Below, piece by piece: positions 55,736-64,000 of a stretch of 64,000 nucleotides of DNA. The translations under genes and the position numbers were made by a program. Origin of the DNA: Candidatus Propionivibrio dominans (lineage in GTDB: Bacteria; Pseudomonadota; Gammaproteobacteria; Burkholderiales; Rhodocyclaceae); NCBI GenBank assembly GCA_016709335.1, contig JADJNC010000008.1:170248-234247 (forward strand), read 5' to 3'. The notes below the pieces were generated by a model. The model saw nothing but the letters and a program-made list of their open reading frames with translations. It had not been told where the DNA came from and searched no databases. How positions within the stretch are numbered: position 1 is the stretch's first letter; each line of letters opens with the position of its first letter.

Positions 55736-55854
55736 GTAGGTCGGGTTAGCGCAGCGTCCCCCAGGAGGATTCGCTTCGCAGCATAACCCGACAATCGTCG
55801 GATTTGACACTACGATGCTGCCGCTGCCGGTTATGCTCGTCTAACCCGACCTAC
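55736..55854. repeat. Intergenic element bounded by 14-bp inverted repeats
   Basis: GTAGGTCGGGTTAG (55736-55749) and CTAACCCGACCTAC (55841-55854) are perfect inverted repeats; internal ATAACCCGAC (55783-55792) repeats the arm. It fills most of the 230-base gap between copA and the GGDEF/EAL gene and resembles the palindromic extragenic elements common in proteobacteria. No coding capacity. Confidence 0.6.
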
Positions 55855-55881
55855 GATGACAACGGTCATATACGTCTCACG

Positions 55882-58293
55882 CTACCGCTTGCCAGGCCGC
55901 CAGCGTTTCAAAAGCAAGGAATTCGAAACCACCGAGACCGAACTCATGGCCATGGCGGCGCCGGCAATGACCGGGTTGAGCAGTCCCAGCGCCGCCAACG
56001 GAATTCCCAGAACATTGTAAATGAAGGCGAAGAACAGATTCTGCCGTATTTTGCCGAGCGTCGCCCGGGAAAGCAGGATGGCATCGGCGACGCCGTGCAG
56101 ATCGCTGCGCACCAGGGTCACATCGGCCACCTCGATGGCGGCATCGGAACCGGCACCGATGGCGAAACTGACATCGGCGGCAGCCAGCGCCGGTGCGTCG
56201 TTGATGCCGTCGCCGACCATCGCCACCAACCGGCCATCGGCCTTGAGGGCGTTGACCGCAGCCGCCTTGTCGCCGGGCAGGATGCCGGCGCGATAATCGT
56301 CGATCCCGGCTTCGGCAGCAATCGCCGCCGCCGTCGCGGCGTTATCGCCGGTCAGCATGACAACGTGGAGACCCATCGCCTTCAGTCGCGCCACGGCGGC
56401 ACGCGAGGTTTCGCGCAGCGGGTCGGCAATCGCCAGCAGGGCCAGCGCAACGTCGTTATCGGCGAGGACGACCACCGTCTTGCCGGCACCTTGCAGTGCG
56501 GCGATCTGCGCCAGCGGCAGCGCCAGCCCGGCAAACCAGTCGGGCGCACCGAGCCGCAGGTGTCGAGCGTCAACGCTACCCTCAACGCCTTTCCCGGGAA
56601 TCGCCCTGAAGTCGCTCAGCTTCGGCAATGTCTTCGTTAGCGCCTGCGCCCGCTTCAGGATGGCACGCGCCAAGGGATGTTCGGAGCCCTGCTCCAGCGC
56701 CGCCGCCAGAATCAGCGAGCGATCGGCATCCAGCGCCAGCGGCAGCAGATCGGTCACCTGCGCTTCGCCGCGCGTCAGCGTGCCGGTCTTGTCGAGCGCC
56801 AGCACGCCGATTTTTTCGGCATGTTCGAGCGCTTCGGCGTTTTTGACCAGAATCCCGGCACCGGCGCCCTGCCCGGTTCCGACCATGATCGCCGTCGGGG
56901 TCGCCAGCCCGAGCGCGCAGGGACAGGCGATGACCAGCACAGCGACGGCATTGATCAGCGCCTCGCTGAACACGCCACCGAAAATCCACCAGCCGGCAAA
57001 GGTGAGCACGGCAATGCCGCAAACGACGGGAACAAAAATTGCCGAAATGCGATCGGCCAGTCGCTGCACCGGCGCCTTGGAACCCTGTGCCTCGGCGACC
57101 AGGCGGATGATGCCGGCGAGCAAGGTGTGTTCGCCGACGCCGGTGGCACGGCAGCGCAGCATGCCCTCGCTGTTCGCCGTCGCCGCAAAGACGCGGTCGC
57201 CGGCAGACTTGGCGACCGGCATGCTCTCGCCGGTGAGCATCGCTTCATTGACATTCGATGCGCCTTCGATCACTTCGCCGTCGACCGGCAGGCTCTCGCC
57301 CGGCCGCACGATGAAGATGTCGCCGGGAATCAGCAAGCGCGCATCGAGTTCGACGAGTTGACCGTCGCGCTCGACGCGCGCCGTTTTCGGCTGCAGGCGA
57401 ACCAGCGCTTCAATGGCGAGCGTCGTTTTGGCCTTGGCCCGCGCTTCGAGCAGCTTGCCGAGCAGCACCAGGGTGATCACCGCCGCCGAGGCCTCGAAAT
57501 ACACCGGCAGGCTGTCGATGGCGCCAAGCGTGACGATCAGGCTGAAGAAATAGGCCGCGCTGGTGCCGAGCGCCACCAGAACGTCCATGTTGGCACCGCC
57601 GCCGCGCAGGGACTTCCAGCCGCCCGCGTAAAAGCGTGCGCCGATCCACAATTGCACCGGCGTAGCCAGCGCCAGTTGCAGCCCGCGCGGCAGCAGATCC
57701 TGATGCGCATGCCCGCTCCAGCCGGCGCCGCTGAACATGGTCACCATCTGCGCGACAAGCGGCAGCGTCAATGCCGCGGCAATCCAGAAGCGGCGCAGTT
57801 CAGCCCGATAGACGGCGAGCTTTCTGGCCTTGTCCTCGGCACGCGAGTTGTCGTCGACCAGGCGGGCCGTGAAGCCGGCCTTGTCGATGGCGGCGATCAG
57901 CAACGCCGGATCGGCGACGCCGGGTACATAACGAATGCGCGCCCGCTCGGCGGCCAGATTGACCGCCGCCTCGACACCCGGCAAACGCTTGAGCACCTTC
58001 TCGATGCGCGCCGAGCATGCGGCGCAGGTCATGCCTTCGATAGCCAACTCGACGCTCTGTTGCGGAACGCCGAAACCGGCTTTCTCAATACTGGCCACAA
58101 GCTGCTGTGGCGAAGTCTCATTGGACGACAACGCGATACGCGCCCGCTCGCTGGCCAGATTGACGCTGGCGTCCACTCCGGGCAGGCGATTGAGGACTTT
58201 CTCGATACGCGCGGCACAGGCCGCACAAGTCATGCCGCTGAGCGGAAGATCGAGGCGGCGGAGGGGTTCTGAGAGTTTTGACGATACGGACAT
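55882..58293 (-). CDS. copA: Copper-exporting P1B-type ATPase
   Basis: Pumps Cu(I) out of the cytoplasm, or loads it into membrane oxidases. 803 residues: two N-terminal metal domains with GMTCAAC motifs (starting near residues 20 and 88), eight membrane segments, [13 protein letters not shown] (CPC, near 456), DKTGTLTRG (phosphorylated Asp near 499), HP locus [16 protein letters not shown] (near 693), and YNVLGIP and [13 protein letters not shown] in the last two segments, the P1B-1 copper signature. Starts 14 bases after the TauE/SafE-like gene. Confidence 0.95.
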   Translation of the reverse strand: MSVSSKLSEPLRRLDLPLSGMTCAACAARIEKVLNRLPGVDASVNLASERARIALSSNETSPQQLVASIEKAGFGVPQQSVELAIEGMTCAACSARIEKVLKRLPGVEAAVNLAAERARIRYVPGVADPALLIAAIDKAGFTARLVDDNSRAEDKARKLAVYRAELRRFWIAAALTLPLVAQMVTMFSGAGWSGHAHQDLLPRGLQLALATPVQLWIGARFYAGGWKSLRGGGANMDVLVALGTSAAYFFSLIVTLGAIDSLPVYFEASAAVITLVLLGKLLEARAKAKTTLAIEALVRLQPKTARVERDGQLVELDARLLIPGDIFIVRPGESLPVDGEVIEGASNVNEAMLTGESMPVAKSAGDRVFAATANSEGMLRCRATGVGEHTLLAGIIRLVAEAQGSKAPVQRLADRISAIFVPVVCGIAVLTFAGWWIFGGVFSEALINAVAVLVIACPCALGLATPTAIMVGTGQGAGAGILVKNAEALEHAEKIGVLALDKTGTLTRGEAQVTDLLPLALDADRSLILAAALEQGSEHPLARAILKRAQALTKTLPKLSDFRAIPGKGVEGSVDARHLRLGAPDWFAGLALPLAQIAALQGAGKTVVVLADNDVALALLAIADPLRETSRAAVARLKAMGLHVVMLTGDNAATAAAIAAEAGIDDYRAGILPGDKAAAVNALKADGRLVAMVGDGINDAPALAAADVSFAIGAGSDAAIEVADVTLVRSDLHGVADAILLSRATLGKIRQNLFFAFIYNVLGIPLAALGLLNPVIAGAAMAMSSVSVVSNSLLLKRWRPGKR

Positions 58294-58307
58294 ACCCTCC
58301 TTATCCT

Positions 58308-58979
58308 CTACCCCTCAATGATCAACTGTGCGGATTCGAACAGACCCCACAGACCGAAAGTCAGAACCAGCAATCCGGCCACCGTGCGCAACACGCGATT
58401 GGCCGCATAGGCCTTGAGGCGAACCGCGAGCAGGCCGGCGAGCAGCAGGTTGGGCAGCGTCCCCAGACCGAAGGCCAGCATCATCCCGGCACCGTGCAGC
58501 GCGGAACCGCTGGTCATCGCCGTCACCAGGGCGCTATACACCAGACCGCAGGGCAGCCAGCCCCACAACAGGCCGAGCGGAAAAGCCTGCGCCACGCTGC
58601 GCGCCGGCAGGAAGCGGCGGCTCAGCGGCTGCAGATGCCGCCACAGCCTCTGCCCCAGGCGTTCGCTGAAGGCCAGCGCACGGGTGACACCCATCAGATA
58701 TAAACCGAGCGCCACCAGCATCAGATTGGCCAGCACGAAGAGGATGATGCGCACCGGCAACTGACCGGCGAGCACCAGACTCGCCCCACCCAGGGCACCG
58801 GCGATGGCCCCGGCCAGCGCATAGCTGACGATGCGCCCGGCGTTGTACGCCAGATGCAGCGAGGGACGCGAAGCGGCACCCATTGAAAGCGCACCGACGA
58901 TGCCACCGCACATTCCGATGCAGTGCGTTCCGCCGAGCAGACCGATCAGGAACAGGGCGAGATAGCTGGATTCAGGCAT
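58308..58979 (-). CDS. TauE/SafE-like (UreH/DsbD-type) membrane protein
   Basis: 223-residue protein with about six membrane segments; opens [27 protein letters not shown], with conserved HC and MCGG, and has [19 protein letters not shown] in the middle. This branch (sometimes named CcoH-like or SafE) is often found beside copper ATPases and cytochrome cbb3 assembly genes and may help copper handling or thiol transfer. Same strand as copA, 14 bases apart, so likely one operon. Substrate unproven. Confidence 0.82.
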   Translation of the reverse strand: MPESSYLALFLIGLLGGTHCIGMCGGIVGALSMGAASRPSLHLAYNAGRIVSYALAGAIAGALGGASLVLAGQLPVRIILFVLANLMLVALGLYLMGVTRALAFSERLGQRLWRHLQPLSRRFLPARSVAQAFPLGLLWGWLPCGLVYSALVTAMTSGSALHGAGMMLAFGLGTLPNLLLAGLLAVRLKAYAANRVLRTVAGLLVLTFGLWGLFESAQLIIEG

Positions 58980-59440
58980 GGGGCCGCAGGCGGAGAACTG
59001 GAAGTGGAGAGTTTAACTCACTTGCTCCTATCGCCTGATGCTGTACTCGATGCAGGACAGACTGAATTCCGGTCGGCCGGAGACGTCCGTTTACAGGCCG
59101 CTCCGATCGGGCAACTAGCCGAGAGGCAAGCTGGATGCGGTGTTGCGGTGGACACACTGCATGACAAACGATACAGTTGAGTTCATCCCATGGGTTATCG
59201 AGTATTCTTGTCTGATCCGGTGTTTCTCTCCAGAAATTGTTGTGCTGTCAGTGATTCGGGTTGCGCGGGAAGCGAAGACCGTTTCAATCACCACTAAATT
59301 TGACTAAGCCGATGATTGAATTCAGTTTGATTCGAGGGTTTGTTGTTTATAAGTCCTATTTGACGGGATGTTTTGCATGACAGAAAGCATCACTTTAATT
59401 AGGTGGCGGACTTTACGTTGGACGTCAGTGCATAAGTAGC
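58980..59440. other. Gene-free region at the edge of an AT-richer patch
   Basis: Composition changes here from GC-rich (first 200 bases) to AT-richer. I see no convincing gene, tRNA, attachment site or repeat; it should include the promoter of the following gene. Confidence 0.4.
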
Positions 59441-60343
59441 ATGGTCAAGTATCTTATAGACAGGCACGGTCAACTGCGCGTTGAACAGTGGACGGTCGCA
59501 CCAGCGGTTTATTTCGACCACTGGGCTCTACGCGACATCTCAGAGGACAGCACTCTTCGTCATCGGTTTACGGATGCGCTGCTTCGACGGGAAGGAACGT
59601 TGATGCTGTCCTGGCTCAACTTGGTGGAGTTCACGAAGGTTACGGACTCCTACCAGGCCCGCGCGGCTGAGGCGCTCGTCGAGGACCTTTTGCCGAACGT
59701 GTTCTTCTTTGAAGTCAATCCGTTTACCGTTATCGAGGCCGAGGACACCCTGCTTGCCGGCGCTGACCCTTTTCCTCCTCATGCGGACGCGCAGTTTCTC
59801 AGCGCCTTCATCGCGTTGAAGCCCAACTCACCTCGTCCCTTTACCTCCAAAAACCTCTTCACCATCCCTCAGGAGAGCGGCTTGCATCCTCGTATGGACA
59901 GCCTAGCGGATACCGTCGTGGAACGTGTGGACGCGTTGCGAGCCACATTCCTCAGCGATGCGGAGTTTGAGAGCCGAGTAAGGAAGCTACCTCAGGGGCA
60001 ACCCATCCAGCATGGAACGCGGTACGTGTTGAGGGAACTTGTTCGTCCCGTGTTGCTCGATAAGTCTTTTAAGTTCTCCCGGAATCATGCGATCGATCTT
60101 ATGCATTCGGTCGTCCCTATTGCCTATTGCGATATCGTGCTTCTCGATAAGCACTGGAAGACGCAGGCCGAGAAAGTTCGAGAGCGAGTCGCGGCATCGA
60201 ACATGACCTTTCCAGTGGCCAAAGTCTTTTCAGGAAAGCCTGATGAAGTTTGGAGGTTCTTGGAGCTGATCGAGTCTGACGTCCAACATCCGCATGCACC
60301 TGACCCGCTACAGCGGGCTTCGCCCGCTTCCGCAGGCAGGTGA
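59441..60343 (+). CDS. PIN-like protein, function unknown
   Basis: Not assigned to a named family. The 300-residue protein shows a PIN/nuclease-like acidic pattern: AVYFDHWALRDIS (first Asp on a strand), MLSWLNLVEFTKV (Glu), and late NHAIDLMHSVVPIAYCDIVLLDKHW (two Asp), consistent with metal-dependent RNA cleavage as in VapC-type enzymes. It is more than twice as long as typical VapC toxins and no antitoxin gene precedes it. Codon use is more AT-rich than the neighbours to the left. C-terminal RASPASAGR lies in a low-complexity GC run (gggcttcgcccg) and may be poorly conserved. Confidence 0.55.
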   Translation: MVKYLIDRHGQLRVEQWTVAPAVYFDHWALRDISEDSTLRHRFTDALLRREGTLMLSWLNLVEFTKVTDSYQARAAEALVEDLLPNVFFFEVNPFTVIEAEDTLLAGADPFPPHADAQFLSAFIALKPNSPRPFTSKNLFTIPQESGLHPRMDSLADTVVERVDALRATFLSDAEFESRVRKLPQGQPIQHGTRYVLRELVRPVLLDKSFKFSRNHAIDLMHSVVPIAYCDIVLLDKHWKTQAEKVRERVAASNMTFPVAKVFSGKPDEVWRFLELIESDVQHPHAPDPLQRASPASAGR

Positions 60344-60490
60344 TGCGGGGCGCTAGGCTAATTTTGTCATTCACATGCACTCGCCGTCATACGCGGCGTC
60401 CGGTTTGGAGGACTTCAAAATCCATTCTTGCGGCGCCACAAATAACATATTTCAGCAAATTTTTAAAACGTGAAAAAATAGGCTAACCAC

Positions 60491-60746
60491 ATGACGACGA
60501 TGAAATCAAAATCGATTGAGATACGACACTACGATCAAGAATGTTATATATGCGCTCCTTCTAAAGCTGTTATTACCGTTAAAGCAGTCTATGAGATCAC
60601 CCATGCCTCAATAGATGGTATTGAGATTCCCCTGCTACAGGATTGAAATTCGAGGCTGGTTGAAGACAGATCCATCTCAAGTGCATCGCTTTAACAACCG
60701 CCAAGAAGTTGCAACGTGGATGCACCAAACCGTGGGAAAGCGTTAG
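60491..60746 (+). pseudogene. Small gene broken by one frameshift, unknown function
   Basis: The first frame starts at the ATG at 60491 (MTTMKSKSIEIRHYDQECYI) and stops at 60644; the reading continues in the next frame from 60645 as EIRGWLKTDPSQVHRFNNRQ to the stop at 60744-60746. One base deleted near 60640 would join them into an 84-residue protein with a CYIC motif. The C-terminal half looks like a natural protein. Could be a sequence error or a decayed gene. Confidence 0.4.
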
Positions 60747-60798
60747 GAATATCCTCGCGCCTGGCCTACCGATTCGTTCCAGCGCTTATGGGAGAATA

Positions 60799-61470
60799 AT
60801 GTGCCATCAGGAATATATTTACGTACTCAACAGTCACTGGTCTTGCATATGGAAGATTGGGCGCACTACTAGATCACCGCTAGAGCGTGCGTCAGAACTT
60901 TATTCGACGGGCACACCATTTCCGTTTGCGCTAGCACATTCTGAACCAGTCTCGGATGTGGAATCCGCAGAAACAGAGGTTCACCAGTTACTTGCTGCAT
61001 CGAGAGTTAATCTTAACCGGGAGTTTTTTAATGTCACTGTTGCTGAGGCAATTACCGTAGTTCAGTCGATAGCCCAGAAATACTGCAACCAACGGCCGGC
61101 GTCACCGAAACTATTTAGAGTTGCTTGGATTCGAGCAGAACCTCCGTTTCATTATTATTTTGACTTTCACTCACTTCATTATGCACTTCGAATGGGAGTG
61201 ACCACATTGAATTGTGACCAACTGTTAGCCAACTGGCCGGAGCGACAGAAGGTTTTCCGATTTTCACCAATATCAACTGAAGTTTCTGATTACTGGCGCA
61301 ATCACTTCAAGTATTCTGATCCCGTGCGAGATGAAAATGATCTAGAGAGTTTCAATGAAACAAGTTGGGGATGGTACTTTGAACGAAAGACTTTAAATCC
61401 ATATCTCTGTAGAACGCTTAATGAACTACTACAGTTGTATAAAGAGCATGTTTCTGCTTCTGACTTATAA
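60799..61470 (+). CDS. T5orf172/Mug113-type GIY-YIG nuclease-like protein
   Basis: 223 residues from an ATG with GGAG 4 bases upstream. The first 100 residues match the T5orf172 variety of the GIY-YIG superfamily: EYIYVLNSHWSCIWKIGRTT (the Y-I-Y/ K-I-G-R core), RASELYSTGTPFPFALAHSEP, then ESAETEVHQLL with the metal Glu and NREFFNV. The rest is unrecognised and rich in aromatic residues. Such proteins occur in phages and mobile regions; a DNA-cleaving role is known for the superfamily but not shown here. Base composition is AT-rich compared with the core genes. Confidence 0.75.
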   Translation: MCHQEYIYVLNSHWSCIWKIGRTTRSPLERASELYSTGTPFPFALAHSEPVSDVESAETEVHQLLAASRVNLNREFFNVTVAEAITVVQSIAQKYCNQRPASPKLFRVAWIRAEPPFHYYFDFHSLHYALRMGVTTLNCDQLLANWPERQKVFRFSPISTEVSDYWRNHFKYSDPVRDENDLESFNETSWGWYFERKTLNPYLCRTLNELLQLYKEHVSASDL

Positions 61471-61471
61471 G

Positions 61472-61551
61472 TCAAGGGGCCAAAGCAAAACCAAAGGGGT
61501 CGTGGACATTTAAAACAGGACTCAAGTTATCAAATGACTTCGACCCCTTGA
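61472..61551. repeat. Palindromic element after the GIY-YIG gene
   Basis: AAGGGGTCG (61494-61502) pairs with CGACCCCTT (61541-61549), and TCAAGGGG at 61472-61479 can pair with CCCCTTGA at 61544-61551, giving two alternative long-loop stems. It resembles extragenic palindromic sequence around mobile elements; no transposase is present. Confidence 0.4.
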
Positions 61552-61588
61552 TATTCTTTAATATTGCTATGGGATTCAGAGGATGGTA

Positions 61589-61649
61589 CTGGATTCCGGC
61601 TTGCGCCGGAATGACGGCTTAGGAGGTATTTGTCCATTAATTAACAGTC
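61589..61649 (-). repeat. REP-like palindromic repeat, full copy
   Basis: The 28-bp palindrome at 61589-61616 has the core ATTCCGGCTTGCGCCGGAAT, and the next 33 bases (including CCATTAATTAACAGTC, 61634-61649) are shared with the copy at 52353-52400 in reverse orientation. Reference copy for the family in this window. Confidence 0.75.
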
Positions 61650-61676
61650 TCTGAGTTGTTAAACACCTCCCACGTG

Positions 61677-62408
61677 TCACTTATCCGGTACAAGCATTGT
61701 GTACATTTCGCCATCGAAAAGATCCGCCACCTCTCCCCAACACGAATCGGGATCGGCGCTGATTCGCCCAATGACTTCCTCAAATGCATTCCACATCACG
61801 TCGCTGATCAACTCGTAGGAGTGCCCCCAGAAGTAGAAAACCCCGCACTGCTTTGCCATCTTATAGCGCGACCAAAGGTCAGGTGCGAGGAAATGGCAGC
61901 AGGGATGAAACAACATGGCGTCTTCCGGGGGGAACGGGTGACTGACGTTATTGGTGGTCCTCGCGTACACGTGACCGGACTCGCGGACCAACTGCACGAT
62001 TTCTTCGTTGTACGATCCAAACGGATAGGCAAATCCCGGTACCGCTTGCCCGAAAAACTGCTGCAGGCGATCGCGACCTTCTGCAATCTCGCGCCTTGCC
62101 ACCGCGCGCTCCATTAGCTCAAGGCGAGGGTGCGTCAGGCTGTGGTTGGCGATCGTGAAGCCTTGATAGACTTCTTTCATCTCATCCCAGCCCAGCCTGC
62201 TCACCTCGGTGCCTTCGTAAATCCATCCGAACTGGCGATGTCGATCATGCAGGCCCGCGTTGAGGTTAAAGGTGGCTTTGGCGCCATGCCGGCGAAGGAT
62301 GTCAACGAGCCGCACATCCGTCGCGACCCCATCATCCCAACACTGCACCACCACCATGGGTCGATTATTCACCCTCACTCCATCCTTCCATTCCCGAACA
62401 TATTGCAT
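61677..62408 (-). CDS. Polysaccharide deacetylase (NodB-type) family protein
   Basis: Carbohydrate esterase 4 family, removing acetyl groups from a polymer such as a chitin-like glycan, peptidoglycan or exopolysaccharide. Motif 1 is QCWDDGVATD (Asp-Asp), motif 2 is NHSLTH (two His metal ligands), followed by GFAYPFGSYN and FWGHSYEL. No signal peptide is seen. The start is uncertain: I give the ATG at 62408 (243 residues); a GTG at 62378 with AAGGA just upstream is an alternative, and the open frame continues to 62522 without conservation. Confidence 0.83.
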   Translation of the reverse strand: MQYVREWKDGVRVNNRPMVVVQCWDDGVATDVRLVDILRRHGAKATFNLNAGLHDRHRQFGWIYEGTEVSRLGWDEMKEVYQGFTIANHSLTHPRLELMERAVARREIAEGRDRLQQFFGQAVPGFAYPFGSYNEEIVQLVRESGHVYARTTNNVSHPFPPEDAMLFHPCCHFLAPDLWSRYKMAKQCGVFYFWGHSYELISDVMWNAFEEVIGRISADPDSCWGEVADLFDGEMYTMLVPDK

Positions 62409-62560
62409 CCACTGGCCGACGTATCGGGTACTTAAAGGAATGGACAACTTTTTGAAGTTTGAATTCTCCAAAACGCATACCTGCGCACAGCAGAAAGAGC
62501 TCTCCGCAAGGATTGAACACAATTGCTATGTTTGCTGTCTGACGTCGGTCATTTGCAATC

Positions 62561-63297
62561 CTGCCGATCAATACCAACAAAACGGTACTTCGCGAACGCT
62601 CTTCACCTGAGCCTGAAAAGGCCACGCTGCCGCCGGTTTCGACCCGCATCCGTGAGCGGATCAACGAGTCCGGGCAGCGCTTTCACGCCAACGACAACAT
62701 CGCCGCTTTTCTTGAGCCGGGCGATCTGGACGCCTTGATTGACGAGGTCACGGGCAGATGAAGGGCGTGCTGGTGAGCCTGGTGATCGACTCCGAGAGCG
62801 ATCACAACACCCAGGACACGGCGCGCCGTGTGGCCAAGATGTACCTGACCGAGGTCTTCCGTGGCCGTTCATGCCGCGCCGCCGGTCACCGAGTTTCCGA
62901 ACGCGGAATGCCTCAACGAATTGATGATCGTCGGTCCGATCACGGTGCGCAGCGCCTGCAGCCACCACTTCTGCCCGATCATGGGACGGCTGTGGATCGG
63001 GCTGATGCCCAACGAGCACTCCAATCTGATCGGCCTGTCGAAATATTCGCGGCTGGCCGAATGGGTGATGTCGCGGCCGCAGATTCAGGAGAAGCGATCA
63101 CCCAGATGGCCGACCTGCTGATCGGCGAGGTCAGCCCGACGGCCTGGCCGTGGTCATGGAAGCCGACCATTTCTGCATGCACTGGCGCGGGGTGAAGGAC
63201 AGCAACACCAAGATGATCAACAGCGTCATGCGCGGCTCCTTCCTCAAGGACGCCGCCCTGCCTGCAGTTCCTTTCCTTGATCAACCTGAAGAACTGA
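62561..63297 (+). pseudogene. folE: GTP cyclohydrolase I, broken by at least five frameshifts
   Basis: First enzyme of tetrahydrofolate or pterin synthesis. Conserved pieces occur in the right order but in different frames: STRIRERINESGQRF (62639 on), MKGVLVSLVIDSESDHNTQD (62758 on), CLNELMIVGPITVRSACSHH (to about 63090, with the zinc Cys and His), AITQMADLLIGEVSP, VMEADHFCMHWRGVKDSNTK (63147 on, second zinc Cys) and FLSLINLKN before TGA at 63295. No start codon is clear. All motifs are intact, so the damage is recent or a sequencing artefact. Confidence 0.8.
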
Positions 63298-63304
63298 GGC
63301 TCCG

Positions 63305-63724
63305 ATGCTTGTACGTTTGCTCTATGCCAGTCGCGCCGCGCCCTGACCTCCGCTGATGTGGATTCATCCTCGCTCCAGTCGCGCGCTCACAATCCCAGGC
63401 TCGGCATCACCGGCATGCTGTGCTACAGCGAGATCTGTTCCTGCAGGTGCTCGAAGGCGGGCGGGACGAGGTGTGCCGGGTTGTATAACACCATCGTCCG
63501 CGATGAGCGCCACCGTCAACGTTGCATCCTCTGTTTCGAGGAAATCGCCGAGCGCGCCGCTTTGGTAGCTGGACCATGGGCCGTGTAAACAATGGCGACG
63601 GTCAATCCCCTCATTGCTGCTCAAATGTAAAGCTCCCGGTACTCAATCCGTTCAACTGCTCCGGCAAGCGTCAATGGCCTTGTTCGACGAACTGATGGCG
63701 ACGGCATCGGTGGTCGGGCATTAA
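63305..63724 (+). pseudogene. BLUF-domain blue-light sensor, broken by frameshifts
   Basis: Flavin-binding photoreceptor domain of about 140 residues. The opening MLVRLLYASRA has the conserved Tyr; HNPRLGITGMLCYSE, FLQVLEGGRDEV, LYNTIVRDERH and FEEIAER follow in order but in several frames, ending ELMATASVVGH before TAA at 63722. It starts 7 bases after the folE stop. As for folE, frequent single-base shifts look artefactual. Confidence 0.7.
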
Positions 63725-63773
63725 TGGGTGAACCGGCCAGTCGGTCACGCCTGGGCAATCCGGCAGCACGCCA

Positions 63774-64000
63774 TTACATGGGCGGATTGTAGGCAAAATC
63801 ACTCTGGTCGATGACCTGCCCCTTGCCGTCGAAGGTACCTGGACGGTCCGTTGCCCGTCCATTGCGGCTGCATTTTCATCATCGTCCAGGCGGGCTGTCG
63901 CGCTGGTCACCCGACGGGGACGTCCTGCATGCGCTTGCCCTCAAGGCTCCAGCGCAGTGTCACGGTCTGGCCAGTGAGGTCGAGCAGTTCGCCGTAGTAA
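63774..64000 (-). pseudogene. C-terminal part of an unidentified gene, frameshifted, running off the window
   Basis: On the minus strand YYGELLDLTGQTVTLRW enters from the right edge and reads to a TGA at about 63911; a second frame carries VTSATARLDDDENAA; a third ends in FDGKGQVIDQSDFAYNPPM before TAA at 63774. Together they look like one protein with two frameshifts, convergent with the BLUF gene. I do not recognise the family. Confidence 0.4.

Noticed and set aside
56677..58272. Plus-strand 531-codon frame opposite copA
   Set aside because: Antisense shadow, His/Arg/Gln-rich, no family features.

Overview
The window is a GC-rich (roughly 60-65 percent by eye), densely packed bacterial chromosome segment. 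The gene content and gene order (uppS-cdsA-dxr-rseP-bamA-skp-lpxD-fabZ-lpxA-lpxB-rnhB preceded by rpsB-tsf-pyrH-frr; smc-zipA-ligA) are those of a Gram-negative betaproteobacterium. Class I PHA synthase, a MaoC-phosphotransacetylase fusion with acetate kinase, a class II ribonucleotide reductase, a GGDEF/EAL protein and a BLUF protein together suggest a Rhodocyclales-type organism, for example a relative of Dechloromonas or Candidatus Accumulibacter. That genus-level guess is inference only.

Left part (1-31 kb): the 3' part of ppc; a long minus-strand envelope and translation cluster (rpsB, tsf, pyrH, frr, uppS, cdsA, dxr, rseP, bamA, skp, lpxD, fabZ, lpxA, lpxB, rnhB, RNA methyltransferase); divergent map-glnD; then a second minus-strand run (smc, zipA, ligA, galU, hpt, mtnP, def) with several ATGA stop-start overlaps. 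cdsA is split by a single-base frameshift.

Middle (31-52 kb): queF and a SEC-C protein; a small cysteine-rich gene with a good sigma70-type promoter; phaC; an EamA-type membrane protein; a FliD-like orphan behind a sigma54-type -24/-12 element; a MaoC-Pta/ackA operon for acyl phosphates; nrdJ behind two NrdR boxes exactly 31 bp apart; a universal stress protein; a TRAP transporter whose binding protein is convergent with its membrane subunits; and an FAD/Fe-S D-lactate-dehydrogenase-type enzyme divergent from a FadR-family regulator, with a perfect 15-bp operator-like palindrome between them. The last three items look like one carboxylate (lactate or 2-oxoacid) uptake and oxidation module.

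Right part (51-59 kb): selD, a CopZ-like copper chaperone, a four-PAS GGDEF/EAL protein, a CopA-type copper ATPase and a TauE/SafE-like membrane protein. From about 59 to 62.5 kb the composition becomes AT-richer and holds an accessory patch: a PIN-like protein, a broken small gene, a T5orf172/GIY-YIG protein, palindromic repeats and a NodB-type deacetylase. The last 1.4 kb contains folE, a BLUF gene and an unidentified minus-strand gene, all broken by many frameshifts, which looks more like poor sequence at a contig end than biology. No rRNA, tRNA, CRISPR array or complete insertion sequence was recognised.
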